From Jaltomata sinuosa (taxonomy: Eukaryota > Streptophyta > Magnoliopsida > Solanales > Solanaceae), in NCBI GenBank assembly GCA_003996215.1, contig QJPP01001738.1, positions 124,001 to 188,000 of the forward strand: a DNA stretch of 64,000 nucleotides. The letters run 5' to 3'. Position 1 is the stretch's first letter; the number at the start of each line of letters is the position of its first letter. The notes under the pieces were generated by a model, which had not been told where the DNA came from, ran no database searches, and saw nothing but the letters and a program-made list of their open reading frames with translations. Below are positions 21,982-34,307 of the stretch, one piece after another. Made by a program: the position numbers and the translations under genes.

Positions 21982-22680
21982 TTTACTAATAGTTGTAAAT
22001 TGTAATATTAGTTTGAAATTTTGAATAAATTGGATTATTTTTTATTTTTTATCATTGTTTTATACTTTTATAGTTTTATACTTTTATTCATTGAAAACAT
22101 AAACTAATAAATTGAAAACTTTAAAAATAAACTAAAACATAAACTAATAGACTTCAAAACATAAACTTATAAATTGAAAACTTAAAAAAATAAAAACTTT
22201 AAACAAACTAAAACATTTCAAATATATAACTTAAAAAATATATATAAACTATAAACTTAATAAAACTTCAATTAAAATAAATAAAACTTATAAATTAAAA
22301 AACTTTAAAAACAAAAACTTTAACAAACTAATAAACTTCAAATAAAATTTATATAAGTTATAAAATTTTAAATCATAAATAACTTTTAAGTTATAAGTTA
22401 TCACTTGAAAATTAAGTTTGAAATTCAAAATGTAATTCAAAATTTAAAAATTAAAAAAAATTAAAAAAAAAACTATTCCGGTAAACCGGTCCGACCCATT
22501 CCGATACCATACCGGTCCAGTACCGGTCCATTCCGGACCGGAATGGGATGGAATCCGGTTTTCATACCGGTTGAACCGGTCCGGTTCATTTCGGTACCGG
22601 TCACCATTCCGGTACTGATCGTACCGATCTGTTCCGGTCTGGCCATCCCATTCCGGTCCGATGCCCAGTCTTGATAACTA

Positions 22681-23326
22681 AGCTTTTTGCATATATTTAC
22701 ACGAACAGATGCTTTAAGCATATTGTAGGAAGCATATTATAGGTAAGTTTCAATTGTGTTTATTTTTTAATATTCAAATTACTACTATAAATTAAGAAAT
22801 TAGTTGTAGAAGCCAACTTGGATTCTAAATTTGCAGTAGACGAATTCTTTTAGAGTATTATGACCTTGTTACAAAAAATAGAGTTAATTCCACTGTTTCA
22901 TTGTTTTTCGTTGATGTAAACTTTTACTTTATCGTTGTTTTCATTGTTTTTAATTGATGTAAACTTTTACTTTATCGTGGTTAGAGTCAAAGGGGATCCA
23001 GGATTTGGAAGTTTGGAGTTGGAGTGCCAAACTACATAACGTTTTGTGTAAGCTATATCAGTAATTACAGAGCACTGGCTCATGGGTTTATTCGAGTCTT
23101 TTTAGAGATTCTTTTTGCCTTTATTACACTGTTTACACATTGATTACATTAGTACATGGAACAAAAACGCTGTCTTACTAATGGAGTTCACTACTGCACA
23201 CCTTACTAACTGTTGCAATGTCTGTGCAACGTAACTTATCAAAATGGTAATAGTTTTAATATAACTAGCACGACATGGTAACTGATTTTTTTTTAAAAAA
23301 ATGCCTCATTCATACATAAGCATACA
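22681..23326. other. Intergenic sequence with a 42-bp tandem duplication
   Basis: No gene seen. The unit tttcattgtttttcgttgat, continuing gtaaacttttactttatcgt, occurs at about 22897-22938 and 22939-22981. The last part is the 3' flank of the F-box gene, which ends at 23327. Confidence 0.6.
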
Positions 23327-24885
23327 CTAAATAAGTGATTTTGGAGAGATCAAGCTTTCTGTAAAAGCGATTCCAGTCTGAGCAACATCACATCGAGGCC
23401 ATAATCCAAATGGTCCTCTAGATGTCCTAAAAGAATGCCCATTACAACCAAAACGTACGCACCAAAATAGCACTTCACCATCCTCAAACCTATATTTCGG
23501 TATGGTGCAATAAAGCCCCGGATCATCTACAATAAAAAACAATGCACTCCAAGATTCCTTGATACCGTAGTCTTTCAATACCCATAACTTAAAAGAGTCC
23601 TTCCTTTGACCAGTAGAAGTAGAATGAACATAAAGCATACCATCCAATACTGAAACGCCAATAGAGATGTTGCCCCTCAAGCATAAAAGTTGCTCTGGTA
23701 AAGGTATCTCTCCGTACACTTCATTTGAAATACTAAATGAAACCACAGAATAATTTCTTGAAGCGACAGAATAACTTCCAGAAATGCCGATCCAATGAAA
23801 TGCCTCGTTTACAAATGGCAAATAATGTATACCCTCGATATGACTGCAAATGCCACGTGGATGTTTATCAATATTTCTCCAGGAACCACTTTTCAAGGTG
23901 ATAATTTCACCAGGCCCATCTATGTAAGGGTGAATTTTAAGGATCTTATAGTCACCAGAACTTGGGTCATAACCCAATCCCAAACGAGAACATTCCTTCT
24001 GTGAAAGCTGTGCATGGGGGAGTACAATTGATTCTCCTGTGGAGGGGTTCCAAAGCAAATATATGTTGCGTCTAACATCAATGTTATCATTTACAAGGAT
24101 AATAACCAAGCCATCACAACAGGCAAGGATTGCGCATCTACATGGTCTAGAGATTAAAGGGAAGTCAAGTTTTTGCACATTTTCAACTTGTTGAATGGGC
24201 GATAAAGGAAAACAATACATGGAAAAGATACCATCTTTAGGGCAGTGTTGGGAAATAAGTAATTTTTGGTAATTCTTGGCATGATTGAGATGCGTCATCT
24301 TAAAGTAAGGCTCGGAGATGAATGTTTTCCATAATTTTGAAACACATTTGAATCGGAGAAGAGACTGCACATTTAACCTTTTGAGGATGTCCATAAGTAT
24401 TTCGTCTTGCAAGTGAGTTGCCATGGGCTAGATAGAAAAGAAAATGTGATGAGACAATTTGTTTTAAGTGAAAAAAAATTACATGATTTATTAAAACAAC
24501 TAAACAAACAGGGGAATAGAATAGAATACACCTTTTAAGCTCTGAAATCAAAACTTACCTCATCAACATGAATCTGCTCTGTATTATTTGACACCACAAC
24601 GCCCTTGTCTGAAATTTAATTGGTTAAGTTAGATGTGCTGGACCGTTAAAATTGCAAATAAACAGAAAGAATACCTTTTTGATCAGGAGATATTGAAAGA
24701 TTGAACGCTTCATCTTCATTGCTAATAATAGTGATTTCATTTAAAAGATTAGGTTTTTCTGTAACTGAAATCGATTTCTTCTTCTTCTTCTTCTTCTGTT
24801 GAGCTTTGAAAAGATTCGGCTCTCTATTTGCTAATAATTTTACCCAATTGGTCTTCTTCTTCTCCTTCTCTTGTGTCATCGCCAC
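23327..24885 (-). CDS. F-box protein with F-box-associated domain, three exons
   Basis: Likely substrate-recognition subunit of an SCF ubiquitin ligase; the target is unknown. Exons are 24885-24675, 24608-24559 and 24427-23327; GT/AG borders and phases join to 453 residues. The first 87 residues are lysine-rich and probably disordered, including a K7 run encoded by a CTT microsatellite near 24780. The F-box spans about residues 92-135 (LQDEILMDILKRLNVQSLLRF, then CVSKLWKTFISEP). It is followed by an F-box-associated beta-propeller-like region (LLWNPSTGES, LGLGYDPSSGDYKIL, WRNIDKHPRG) typical of plant FBA-type proteins. A start at the ATG at 24424, giving 365 residues, is the conservative alternative and more usual for the family. 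The frame is intact. Confidence 0.85.
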
Positions 24886-25492
24886 AAATTGATTCCACCT
24901 TTGATTCTAGGGTTGATTTATATTCTTATTCATTGATTCCAATTAGGGAAAGGATTGACTTTACTGATTGGGCCGGTTCGGGTCCAATACACACTTATAG
25001 CCTGTTTGGCCAAACTTCTAAAATCAGCTTATTTTGAAAAGAATTTTTCAAAAAAGTACTTTTGATGAAAATCAATTTGTGTTTGGCTAATAATTATTAA
25101 AGTGTAAACAACATAAAACACAGTAGTTTGGTCCCTAATTACGTTTTATCCCACTACTTTAAAATATTACATTTTTCCCGGTAGTTTAAAAAAGGAAAGG
25201 CGTGTATCCTTTGTATTTTCGTGTACCCTGGATACATATAATCTCTTTATTAATGGTAAATGTGTTTCTATTATGGCGCTTTAAAAGGAAATAACAGATT
25301 TACAATTAATGAGGAGTAAATCACGCTTCAATCAGTTACAAACAATGATGTAGTATCCTAGTTGCCTCATACGACTGGAGAATTCAAATTTCAAACGCAC
25401 TTTCTGCAAGAATTCTCATTCATCTTGCATCATCCAACGCTAATACTGCAAAACAGATAAAGGTTTCCTCATCTTTTTTATCGAGATAAAGC

Positions 25493-28491
25493 ATGACGTT
25501 AATAACGATCTTGCTTAGGCACTCTGGAACGTGGATTGCATCTAATGTGTACGATAAATTCAAAAGTGATGGTATTGTTTTGAACGATTATGATTCCTAT
25601 GAAGTTCTTATTTCAACGATTTCGAATTATTTGGAGATAGATATATTGAAGTTCGATATACAAGTCAGATACATTGTTGAGGGTAACGAACCGACAATGG
25701 AGATCAGAAATAATATGGGAATGCGATTTTATATGAAATTGAAGAAGAAGAATTCGAATTTTGGGGTGTATCCATTGATATTAACGACTCAAGAAAAATC
25801 AGTCGCTGACAACATGTTTGGGGAAATTGCCTACGAACCAAATACGGGCGCAATTGCATGTATAGAAGGGTCTGAAAGTGGTGTTCTTGCGATAACGGGT
25901 GATGGTAACGTCGATTCATTAAGTGTGATGGATATGGATGTTGATCATGTGATTACAGACTGTAATCACAAAGTTGTAAGAGTTGACCAACTCTATAAGG
26001 ATAAAGACATACTTGTGTCGGTGATGACAAATCATGCAATTGTTAATCGATATCAGTTTAGAACCGAAAGATCAGACAAGAAAAGGTTTGTTCTCTTGAA
26101 CAGTATTGTATCCATCTTTAATGCTTAGATATGGTCGATCCACATTGTTAAAAATGAACTTTATTCTGTTTCTGTAATTATGTATTGTTTAATGTGTATC
26201 CAAGTATATAGATATTTGTATGTATCCAAGCATATCAACATGTATCCAGGTATATTTCTATCAAATTTGAATTTTCGTGTATCCTATTATGTTCTTGTGG
26301 ATTTGTATCCAGATAACTTTCTAATTTTATCTGTATCCAATTATATTTGATGTATTTCATGTTGCCAAGCATTTGGTAGATACACAGTATTTGAATTACA
26401 AAATAGATATAATAGTCCGAGGCTGTAATTTACACACATGATTGCGATAGACATCTGCATTTTTCTGTCATTCATTTGGTTAGAATAGAGTGTGTTTTTT
26501 AAAAAAAGTGTATATTACTTATAAAAGATATACACTAATTAATTTTGCGCATTTTAGTTATTTAAAACGAATATATACATTTTGTTAAGTAATAGATTTA
26601 TTAAGTTAACTAGTATTTCTCTGTGTGCAGCTATTACCTGATATGTAACTCTGAAGAATGTCCATGGTCATTCAGATCTTCGAGTCTTAACAATTCATCA
26701 TTTTTTTTGGTGAAAAGTTTCGATGATGTGCACACTTGTCAATTGAAGGATAAGGTGTTCAATCAACGTCAGGCAACTACTGGATTCATTGGTGGATTAG
26801 TTGCGCCAAAGTGTGTCAATCATAAAAGGAAAATCTCACCAAAGGACATTCAAGAAGACCTTAAACGTGACCTAGGCGTTGACATTAATTATATGAAGGC
26901 ATGGCGTGGCAAGGAGCGGGCTATGAAGATGGTGCGGAGGGATCCGACGGATAGTTACCAGCAGTTGCCTGGGTATTTGTACATGCTGGACCAAGTGTAT
27001 CCAAATTCGTACCTACGCATGCATAAGTCCCCGAGGATGAGTTCATGTATATATTCATTTCACTGAATCCAATGAGGAGAGGGTTTGAATATTGTAGACC
27101 AGTAGTCGTTGTGGACGGGGCTCATATGCGAGGGACATACCAGGGGACATTTGTATCTGCAAGTACTCTGGATGGTGCAGGTAAAGGATGTATTTTGAAT
27201 TTTTTTTGATAAATATGTTGATACGTGTTTAATTTTATTTTTAGTGTGATACACATTCTTATCTAAAGAAGTAAATTTGTGTGCATTTAATTACTTTCTA
27301 TTTTGAAGTTAACATTATTTTATTTTTTAGGCTGCATATTACCACTTGCGTATGGAGTAGTCGACACTGAAAATGATGCCTCATGGACGTGGTTTTTTAA
27401 ACAATTTAAAGGTGCCTTTGGTGAGCGTCCAAACATGTGTGTGGTGTCAAACCGTAATGAAAGCATAATTAAGAGTGTTAGTAGAGTGTTTCCAACTATA
27501 CCACATTATGCATGCATATGGCATCTTTGGAAGAACGTCTGCACGAATTTTTGAAAAAGCAGAGATAAACTAAGTGATGTGTATTACGCGATGGCAAACG
27601 CATACAAGATAGACGATTTTGATTATCTTATTGAAAAGGTTGACAAAATGGACCATAGAGTGAAAGATTATTTGTTTGAAGCCAGATACGAGAAATGGGC
27701 AAGAGTGCATGCGCCAATAAATAGAGGGCGGATGATGACTTTCAATATAGCGGAATGTATCAATGAGTGTTTATTTGATGCACGAGAACTGCCTATTTTT
27801 GATTTTATGGAAAAAGCGCGAATATTATTTGGTGAATGAAATTGCAGTAATGGTGCAAAAGCTAAATATACGGGAACTCCGTTATGTGGTAAATTCCAAC
27901 AAATGCTAGTAATAAACGAGAGTGAATCGCCACGAATGACGGTATGTGTTTGTACTCATTAAGTTCAAATTCTTTTTAGTTTCAATAATGAATCTGACAC
28001 AATTTAGTTCGATTAGAGATAATTTGATAGTTTGACCTATATTTTTTTCAGGTTAGACCGTCATCTGAATTCTTATACACAGTAAGTGTCAATGGAAGAA
28101 AGTACATTGTTTGCCTAGAAAGAAAAATGTGTTGTTGTGAAAGGTTTCAATTGGATGAGCTACCATGTCCACATGCAATTGCTGTTTTGAAAAGCAAAAA
28201 TATTGATGATTTTGGACTTTACTCCTTAGATTACTACAAGCCGGGAACACTCGTGAAGACATATGAGCTGCCTGTTTGTCCACTACCAGACCAAAAGGAG
28301 TGGAAGATACCAGAAAGTATTTCAGCCGAGGTGATTTTGCCACCTATTTACAGGAGGCCACCCAGACGTCCCAAAAAAGGGAGACATAAGAAGTCCAGTG
28401 AAACGCTTTCAAAAGCAGTAATTATTGTGGAAGATGTGGCCATAAAGGTCATAACAGGCGTAGTTGTAGCTATTTTCCAAAGAAGAAGTGA
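25493..28491 (+). pseudogene. MuDR-type transposase pseudogene with SWIM finger and zinc knuckle
   Basis: Remnants in order: N-terminal region 25493-26128 (ends RSDKKRFVLLNSIV); MuDR DNA-binding-like part 26629-27055 (CNSEECPWSFRSS, then FDDVHTCQLKDK and KAWRGKERAMK); MULE catalytic domain about 27070-27830 (VVVVDGAHMRGTYQGTFVSA, then LPLAYGVVDTENDASWTWFF); a SWIM zinc finger at 28127-28190 (CCCERFQLDELPCPHAIAVL); and a CX2CX4HX4C knuckle at 28426-28468 (YCGRCGHKGHNRRSC), readable only after a frame change. Defects: a 1-base deletion near 27031; in-frame TGA after CTNF near 27553 and after LFGE near 27837; and a frameshift near 28400. Introns appear at 27181-27330 and 27942-28052. Not functional as it stands. 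Confidence 0.9.
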
Positions 28492-28864
28492 AAGGATCTA
28501 TTGTTAAATTTTTTATGTTCTGTAGCTTCATAAACTAAATTTTTTTAAGAGATAGTCTGTTCTATAGACTATTTTATTTATCTTTTTTTGAGCATTTAAA
28601 CATCTATATTTTGTCTAAGATCTTTGTTAACATGTATTCAATGGCCCCATGTAAACCTGATTATTTTTTTGAAGGCTTAAGTTTGTAAACTTGGATCCAT
28701 GATAACAATAATTGGTATAAAATCATGTCCAGTAAATTCATTTATCTGTTGACAAATATTACTTGATTATCTGTTGCTAAATAATTCTCAGCTTCAATAA
28801 AAGAGCAGTTAAAAATAGGAGTAATGTATATTTACTGGTAAACTCGGATATATATTTTAATCTA

Positions 28865-29274
28865 ATTGGATACATGTAGGCACCAAAAATTCTTGGATAC
28901 ACATTAAATCAACAACTAATTTTGTACTATTGGATACACGGAAAGAACATGAAATTAAGATTTTGTACATGAATAAAAACTTGGATACACTGTACAAAAA
29001 TATTGTTGGATACATATCCAAAGTTTAACTACTATTGGATACATGTCCAATGCATGGATACATGACCAATGCTTGGATTCATTGTACAATATTGTTGGAT
29101 ATATGTCCAATGTTTAGATTTCATTAGATACATGTAGGCACCAAAAATACTTGGATACACATTAAATCAGCAACTAATTTTGTACTATTAGATACATGGA
29201 AAGAACATGAAATTAAGCTTTTGTACATGAATAAAAGCTTGGATACATTGTACAATATTGTTGGATACATGTTC
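28865..29274. repeat. Duplicated segment of about 155 bp rich in the GGATACA motif
   Basis: Copy 1 is about 28865-29023 and copy 2 about 29123-29274. Both read gatacatgtaggcaccaaaa, then ttggatacacattaaatc, then gaacatgaaattaag and ttgtacatgaataaaa. The unit itself contains five or six copies of ggataca[tc]. It lies in the 3' intergenic part of the MULE between the two convergent genes. Confidence 0.85.
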
Positions 29275-29622
29275 AGTTAGAGCTTAAACAACAAGTAACA
29301 TTAAAATTCATGGTAACAACATCTTTATGTGAACCTAACAATATCATTGGATACACATTAAAACAACAATGAATTTGGACTATATTTGAATACATGGTAC
29401 CATTGGATACATGTATGATAACCATGAAAAAGTAAGTACAAAATACATGTTGTATTAACATACTTAACATTCACCCATATTCGACAAAAAACTAAAGTAT
29501 TCATAAGTAGACATTTGTAATAGATAGTAAACTGTATCTCTATTACATTAAACCTAAATACGAAAATAGATGAGCTAATCTTAGTACTTGAAACTTAAAA
29601 GTGCACCAAAACTCTTGAAAAG

Positions 29623-32600
29623 CTAATCAACATTGAATAGGTCATGGGCATCTGGATTGATGGGCCGACGGGGTAGCTTTGGTAAATCGTCATTGTCACT
29701 GATCAAACCAGAACTCGCTTTAGGACCGTCGTAATTCCATAAAAGTGCACCATATCTGACATGCTGAAGTTTTACATCAAAGTTGGAGGAAGGAATATGT
29801 TCTCCATCACTCAAAAACTCTGTAAATGATGCTATGTACACTCCACAATCCCTAAACATATTTTAATGGTGTGAGAAAATGACTATTTTAATCGTTAATT
29901 ATGACAATGTATTAAAAAAAAGATGGTAGATACGTACATACTACCACCTTTTTGTTGAACTATGTCACTGACCCAATGAATGTCAAATGAATCCTGATCT
30001 GTTTTTCCATTGTATGCTTCCAGTTTTAACCAGTCTGTGCGATCAGTATTGTCATAAAATTGCTGAGAGACAACCAATGAGGCAACATGGTGGCAAACTT
30101 TTTAATTTTTTCCAGCACAATAGCTTTGTGCCCGGCTGCCATGTACGAGTCATATACTCGTATGCATCTGTCCCTTAACGCTACAACCGCAAGAACCCAA
30201 TGTATCTTCCCCCTGCAATTCATTGGAATGTAAACTTCATCAACAGAATGCCATGGCAAACCAGCCGGAATCCTCAAACCCTTGATGTAAGAGCACATTG
30301 AATCATCTTGCGTAGCAGCACTTATATTCAAGTCCTTTGATTGATACTTATGATATATGTCATCGATCATCGGCTTAAATAAGCACATTCCAGTAGTGTA
30401 TCTGTAACTGATGGTTGACTAAAATTTGGCCTTCTTGCGCAGGTAATAAAATACGACATCCATATGCTGAAATTTTGTGACAAGCATATTATAGTAAACG
30501 AAAAAAGTTAAGGAAAAATATAAACTTTGACAGTCTAGATACATGTATAGTGCCTCTCTGTATATAGATCCAATGATTAAAAATGTACCTCATCATTCCA
30601 GCAATGACCTGGCATTGACATGCGGTAAAACCAATTCTTCTCATAGACAAGTTTCAGAACAAAGTCCATATCAATAGACAAAGTTCTAAATTTCACCTTG
30701 TAGTGCTCAACATCATCCTTCCTGCAAGTGCATCACCTGATAAGTTAAAGATGTTGTCTAGCAACACTAAATTGGAACTAAATAAAAATAGCAACAAGAT
30801 TACTTTTTTTCGTGATGCATCATAAGTCCATCCTTAAGCCATATGGTGTATGCTTGGAACATGTCAATCTGATGAGGTCGAGATATCTTGTCTTCCTGAA
30901 ATAGATATTTCAATTGCATAGTGTGCATTTGAACATCCTTCCCTTTCGAACTTGAACCAAACTCTGTGATATACGATGACATTTCATATCTTGATGGCTT
31001 TTTAGTCCTGGGAGCAGGAGTCTTGGTCTCGGAACTAAGAGTTATTTTTGCCAAAGGGATCTGACTTGGGAGGGCACTATCACTGATGAAAAATTGTGTC
31101 TCTGTGTCCATACCAACTTGAACTGCTTTCAAAGGGGCAACTTTTAGTGGTCCAGTATATTCACGAGAATGTGTATCCTGTTGTGCAGTAGTTGGATTCC
31201 TATCTGATGGTTCATGCGCTGCTGCCTCAGATACATTTCTAACAGGCTCGGGAGCTTCTTCATGAGGCTGTTAAAGGTTTAATGTTAAATTAATGTCCAA
31301 AAATACAAATAAAATTACCTCATAATCTTTATCTGAAATAAAATCGTCATTTTCACCGTGTAGAATATCTGTATGCTGTTGATCTCCTGAATCATGGGGA
31401 TTGTTTCCACCTCCATTCCTATTTTCATTGTCTTGATTGTCTTGATTCTGCCAAGTATCATAAATTATTTGCTAATGTAAGATTTTATATACATATATAT
31501 TACATTTTGAAAGCGATCTTTCTTTTACCTTGGAATCAGCGGATGACTTTGTCGAAATCGATTTCTTTATTTCTTTGAATTGTGATTCCATATAATCATG
31601 AAGAGCTTGAAATCTCTTGTCAACCTAAGAATATCAAATATTAATGTAAAATACAGTCTTGTTACTAACTATTTCAACAGTACCCAAATTAAAATTTAAA
31701 TAAATTTACATGTATCTTGAATGAAGTTAGATTCATGACCTCATCCTGTTGGGTTGACCTTTTTTCAGGTTGTTGTCTTGCTGCACAACCATGAACATCC
31801 ACATTCAGTGGTTGTTTTGTTTTGACGCGATGGCTTGAACTATCAATTGAGTCTTTCTCTCTCTCAGTTTAAGGCTCAGATGCAGTTTTTACCGATTGTA
31901 TTGGCCTTGTCAGTGGTGTTGCTGATTTGCGATTGCGAGTGCTTGTGTTTCTCGAATTTTTTGGGGCAGAATCAAGCTTTAGCTTCTTTGGTTGGGGATT
32001 CGATGACTGACCAACAGTAGATTGATTAGACCTCTTTAGTATGTTGAGCAGAGGAGGTGAACTAAAATTATCATATCCGTCAGGAAATGAAGTTGTTGTT
32101 GGATGGTCTTCACATCCAGGATCAATGTAGTGAGGCAAATCAAGTTCATCAACCTCATTGGCAGTAGGTGTAATATTCTGGTGAACTAGCTGCGATGAAG
32201 AAAAGAAAATGTAAACAACATCAATACACTAGTTTACCGTCTAATTACATTTTAACTCAGTAACTTTGGATAATGATAGAATTCAATAATACTTAGATAC
32301 ATATTAAATAATCAAGTAACTACATTATACTTGATACAGATAACAGTAGATCTCAAATATATATGGATACATTTAAACAGAAAACAGTTATAAGTATTTG
32401 GATCTTACCTTATTGCCTTTGTTCTTAAACATTTCTTTCATGAGACAATTAAAGCTGATTTCCTCCTTAACCATACGCCAATTCAAGATTCTTGGAATAA
32501 AGTCACCTTCATGAACGATTAAGTCATCGTCAACCTCCGAACAACGTTCATAAAACCAGATTTGGAGTGCATATGGCATTCCAGTTAATCGATATATTTT

Positions 32601-34307
32601 CTGTGTAGGATTAATGGATTACCGAATTGATTTGATCAATGATTGAAAAGCTAGCTTGCCTCATGGAAATTGGGTGTATCTGCCATCATCCACCAAATGA
32701 AAGTCTCTGTCTTCAATTTCCACCGAATCTCGTTGGGAAGATATAAATGTGTGGATGAAGTATAGAATTGCAATTTTAACTGCATCTTCATCATTATCGC
32801 CACATCTTTTTTCATGGAAGCACTTTATCAGATCTCTTTTCTTGACAATGTCCATTTCTGGAAAGTAAGTTGACTTAAGCCTGTTGGTCGGAGCATTGGT
32901 GTAGTCAAAATCACCTTCACTGCCGGTGCATTTGAGTCCTGTAATCAACGCAAATTCAAGCAATGTAAACTTCAGAATGGTTTCGTTTACAAGCATCCAG
33001 AACTCGTTTGGGTTATCCTGTTCAACTTCCCGAGTCATAAAGCACCTTGTGAATTGTGCTTGAAATGTACACTTTGGTATATTAAGATATATACCAAACT
33101 GTGTCTGTCCAAAAAGTGCCTTCTGTCGATCAGTGAGTTTTTTAGTCAAGTGATCCACGATATCGTCATTCCCTGCACTACTCATATGTAATGGGTGCTG
33201 AGGAGAGTTTTTGACGAAATATTTGTATTCCTGCGTATATCAAAATGTTTGTCAGACACATTAAAATAGGAGTTAACATTAGAAGAAATTATAGCAACAT
33301 GCAACCTTGGATAATTATAGAATCCAAAATTACTTGGATACACATCAAACCAGCAAGTAACTCCATTATACAGGATACAAATAATACTAGATTTCAAATA
33401 TCTAAGGATACACATTTAAACAACAAACAACTATAGATATACTTGGATACATGTTAACACTGTATCCAAGATTATAAGCTTGAATACATTATAACAGTGT
33501 TAAGGATACTTCCCAATATCTAAGGATACACATCTAAACAACAAATAGATATAGGTATACTTGGATACATGTTAATATTGGATACAAGTTTGTAAGCTTG
33601 GATACATTGTAACAGTGTTAAGGATACATATTACCAACATCTCAAATAGCAGGTTGCAGTAGTATTTGGTACATGTTAACATGAATTAACCCTGGATACA
33701 TGTAACACAAGATTTGCTTACAATGTTATCCTTGGATACGTATTGCTTTGTTTTGATTTGAAACTTTAAATTTACAAAAGTTACACATTTACAACTCAGA
33801 TAGATATATGTATACTTGGATACATGAAAAATAACACTGGATACATGGTAACAAGTTAAGGATACACCTAATCAACAAATCACAAACCCAGATAACCAAA
33901 TCCTCCAGGTTAACTCACATAATTGGATACATGTTAACAAGATCCCAACGACAAGTAACATTATTCTCGAATAGACTAATAACAATTGGCGTTGGATACA
34001 TATATTGTTGATAACTATGAGTCATTACCTGAACTTTGCAATCTGGAACTTTAACTTTGAGGATTTTGTCATCTGGGTTTGAGTCCCTTGTTCTTGATTC
34101 CAATTTTTTCTGCAATTCATTCATTTTGACTTGATCGTTTCTAAATTTGGATCTATTTTCAGCAAAGTCTTCTTCTTCAAAGTCTCTAACAGCCGGAACA
34201 AAGGTCGGAGAAGGTACCTCATTGTTCTCCATTTGAGATATACCTAAATCAAATGAAGGCCATTGTTGGTTACTTGGTATTATCAAGTTATCTGATTCGT
34301 TATCCAT
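29623..34307 (-). pseudogene. DUF1985/Ulp1-like C48 cysteine protease gene of the MULE, broken
   Basis: Ulp1 proteases cleave SUMO precursors and conjugates; the role of such genes inside MULEs is unsettled. Exons recognised on the minus strand: 34307-34029 (MDNESDNLIIPSN, acidic), 33230-32623 and 32600-32409 (DUF1985, e.g. NIPKCTFQAQFTRCFM, LLEFALITGLKC, YRLTGMPYALQIW), 32190-31870 and several short linker exons (serine/lysine-rich), 31132-30800, about 30725-30590, and about 30460-30026 (HMDVVFYYLRKKAKF, then IHWVLAVVALRDRCIRVYDS), with the last exon starting near 29853 (DCGVYIASFTEFLSDG) and ending at 29623. The catalytic His (IHWV), Asp (YDS) and Cys (DCGV) are all present. Breaks: TGA replaces Trp after QFP near 32680, and TAG follows KAKF near 30420. 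Intron borders in 30.7-32.2 kb are uncertain. Confidence 0.82.
33397..33632. repeat. Two-copy tandem repeat, unit about 118 bp
   Basis: Units 33397-33514 and 33515-33632 both start aatatctaaggatacacat and contain acttggatacatgttaa, then gtgttaaggatac. Several ggatac words occur per unit. It lies in intron 1 of the Ulp1-like gene. Confidence 0.85.

Larger units (their letters stand above)
18745..22671 (+). mobile_element. hAT superfamily DNA transposon, decayed (hAT-2)
   Basis: About 3.9 kb. The left end agactggccgccgg mirrors the right end ...atgcccagtct imperfectly. Flanking tgagaacta (18736-18744) and tgataacta (22672-22680) fit a target duplication with one substitution; the exact border may shift by 1-2 bases. 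CCGGT/ACCGG arrays fill both subterminal zones (18755-18935 and 22478-22660), as in hAT-1 but with different terminal bases. The gene inside is broken. The A/T-only stretch at 22085-22470 is low-complexity filler. Confidence 0.85.

Noticed and set aside
28860..34010. CRISPR-like array from the repeated GGATACA word
   Set aside because: Repeat length is under 12 bases, spacing is irregular, and this is a eukaryotic transposon.
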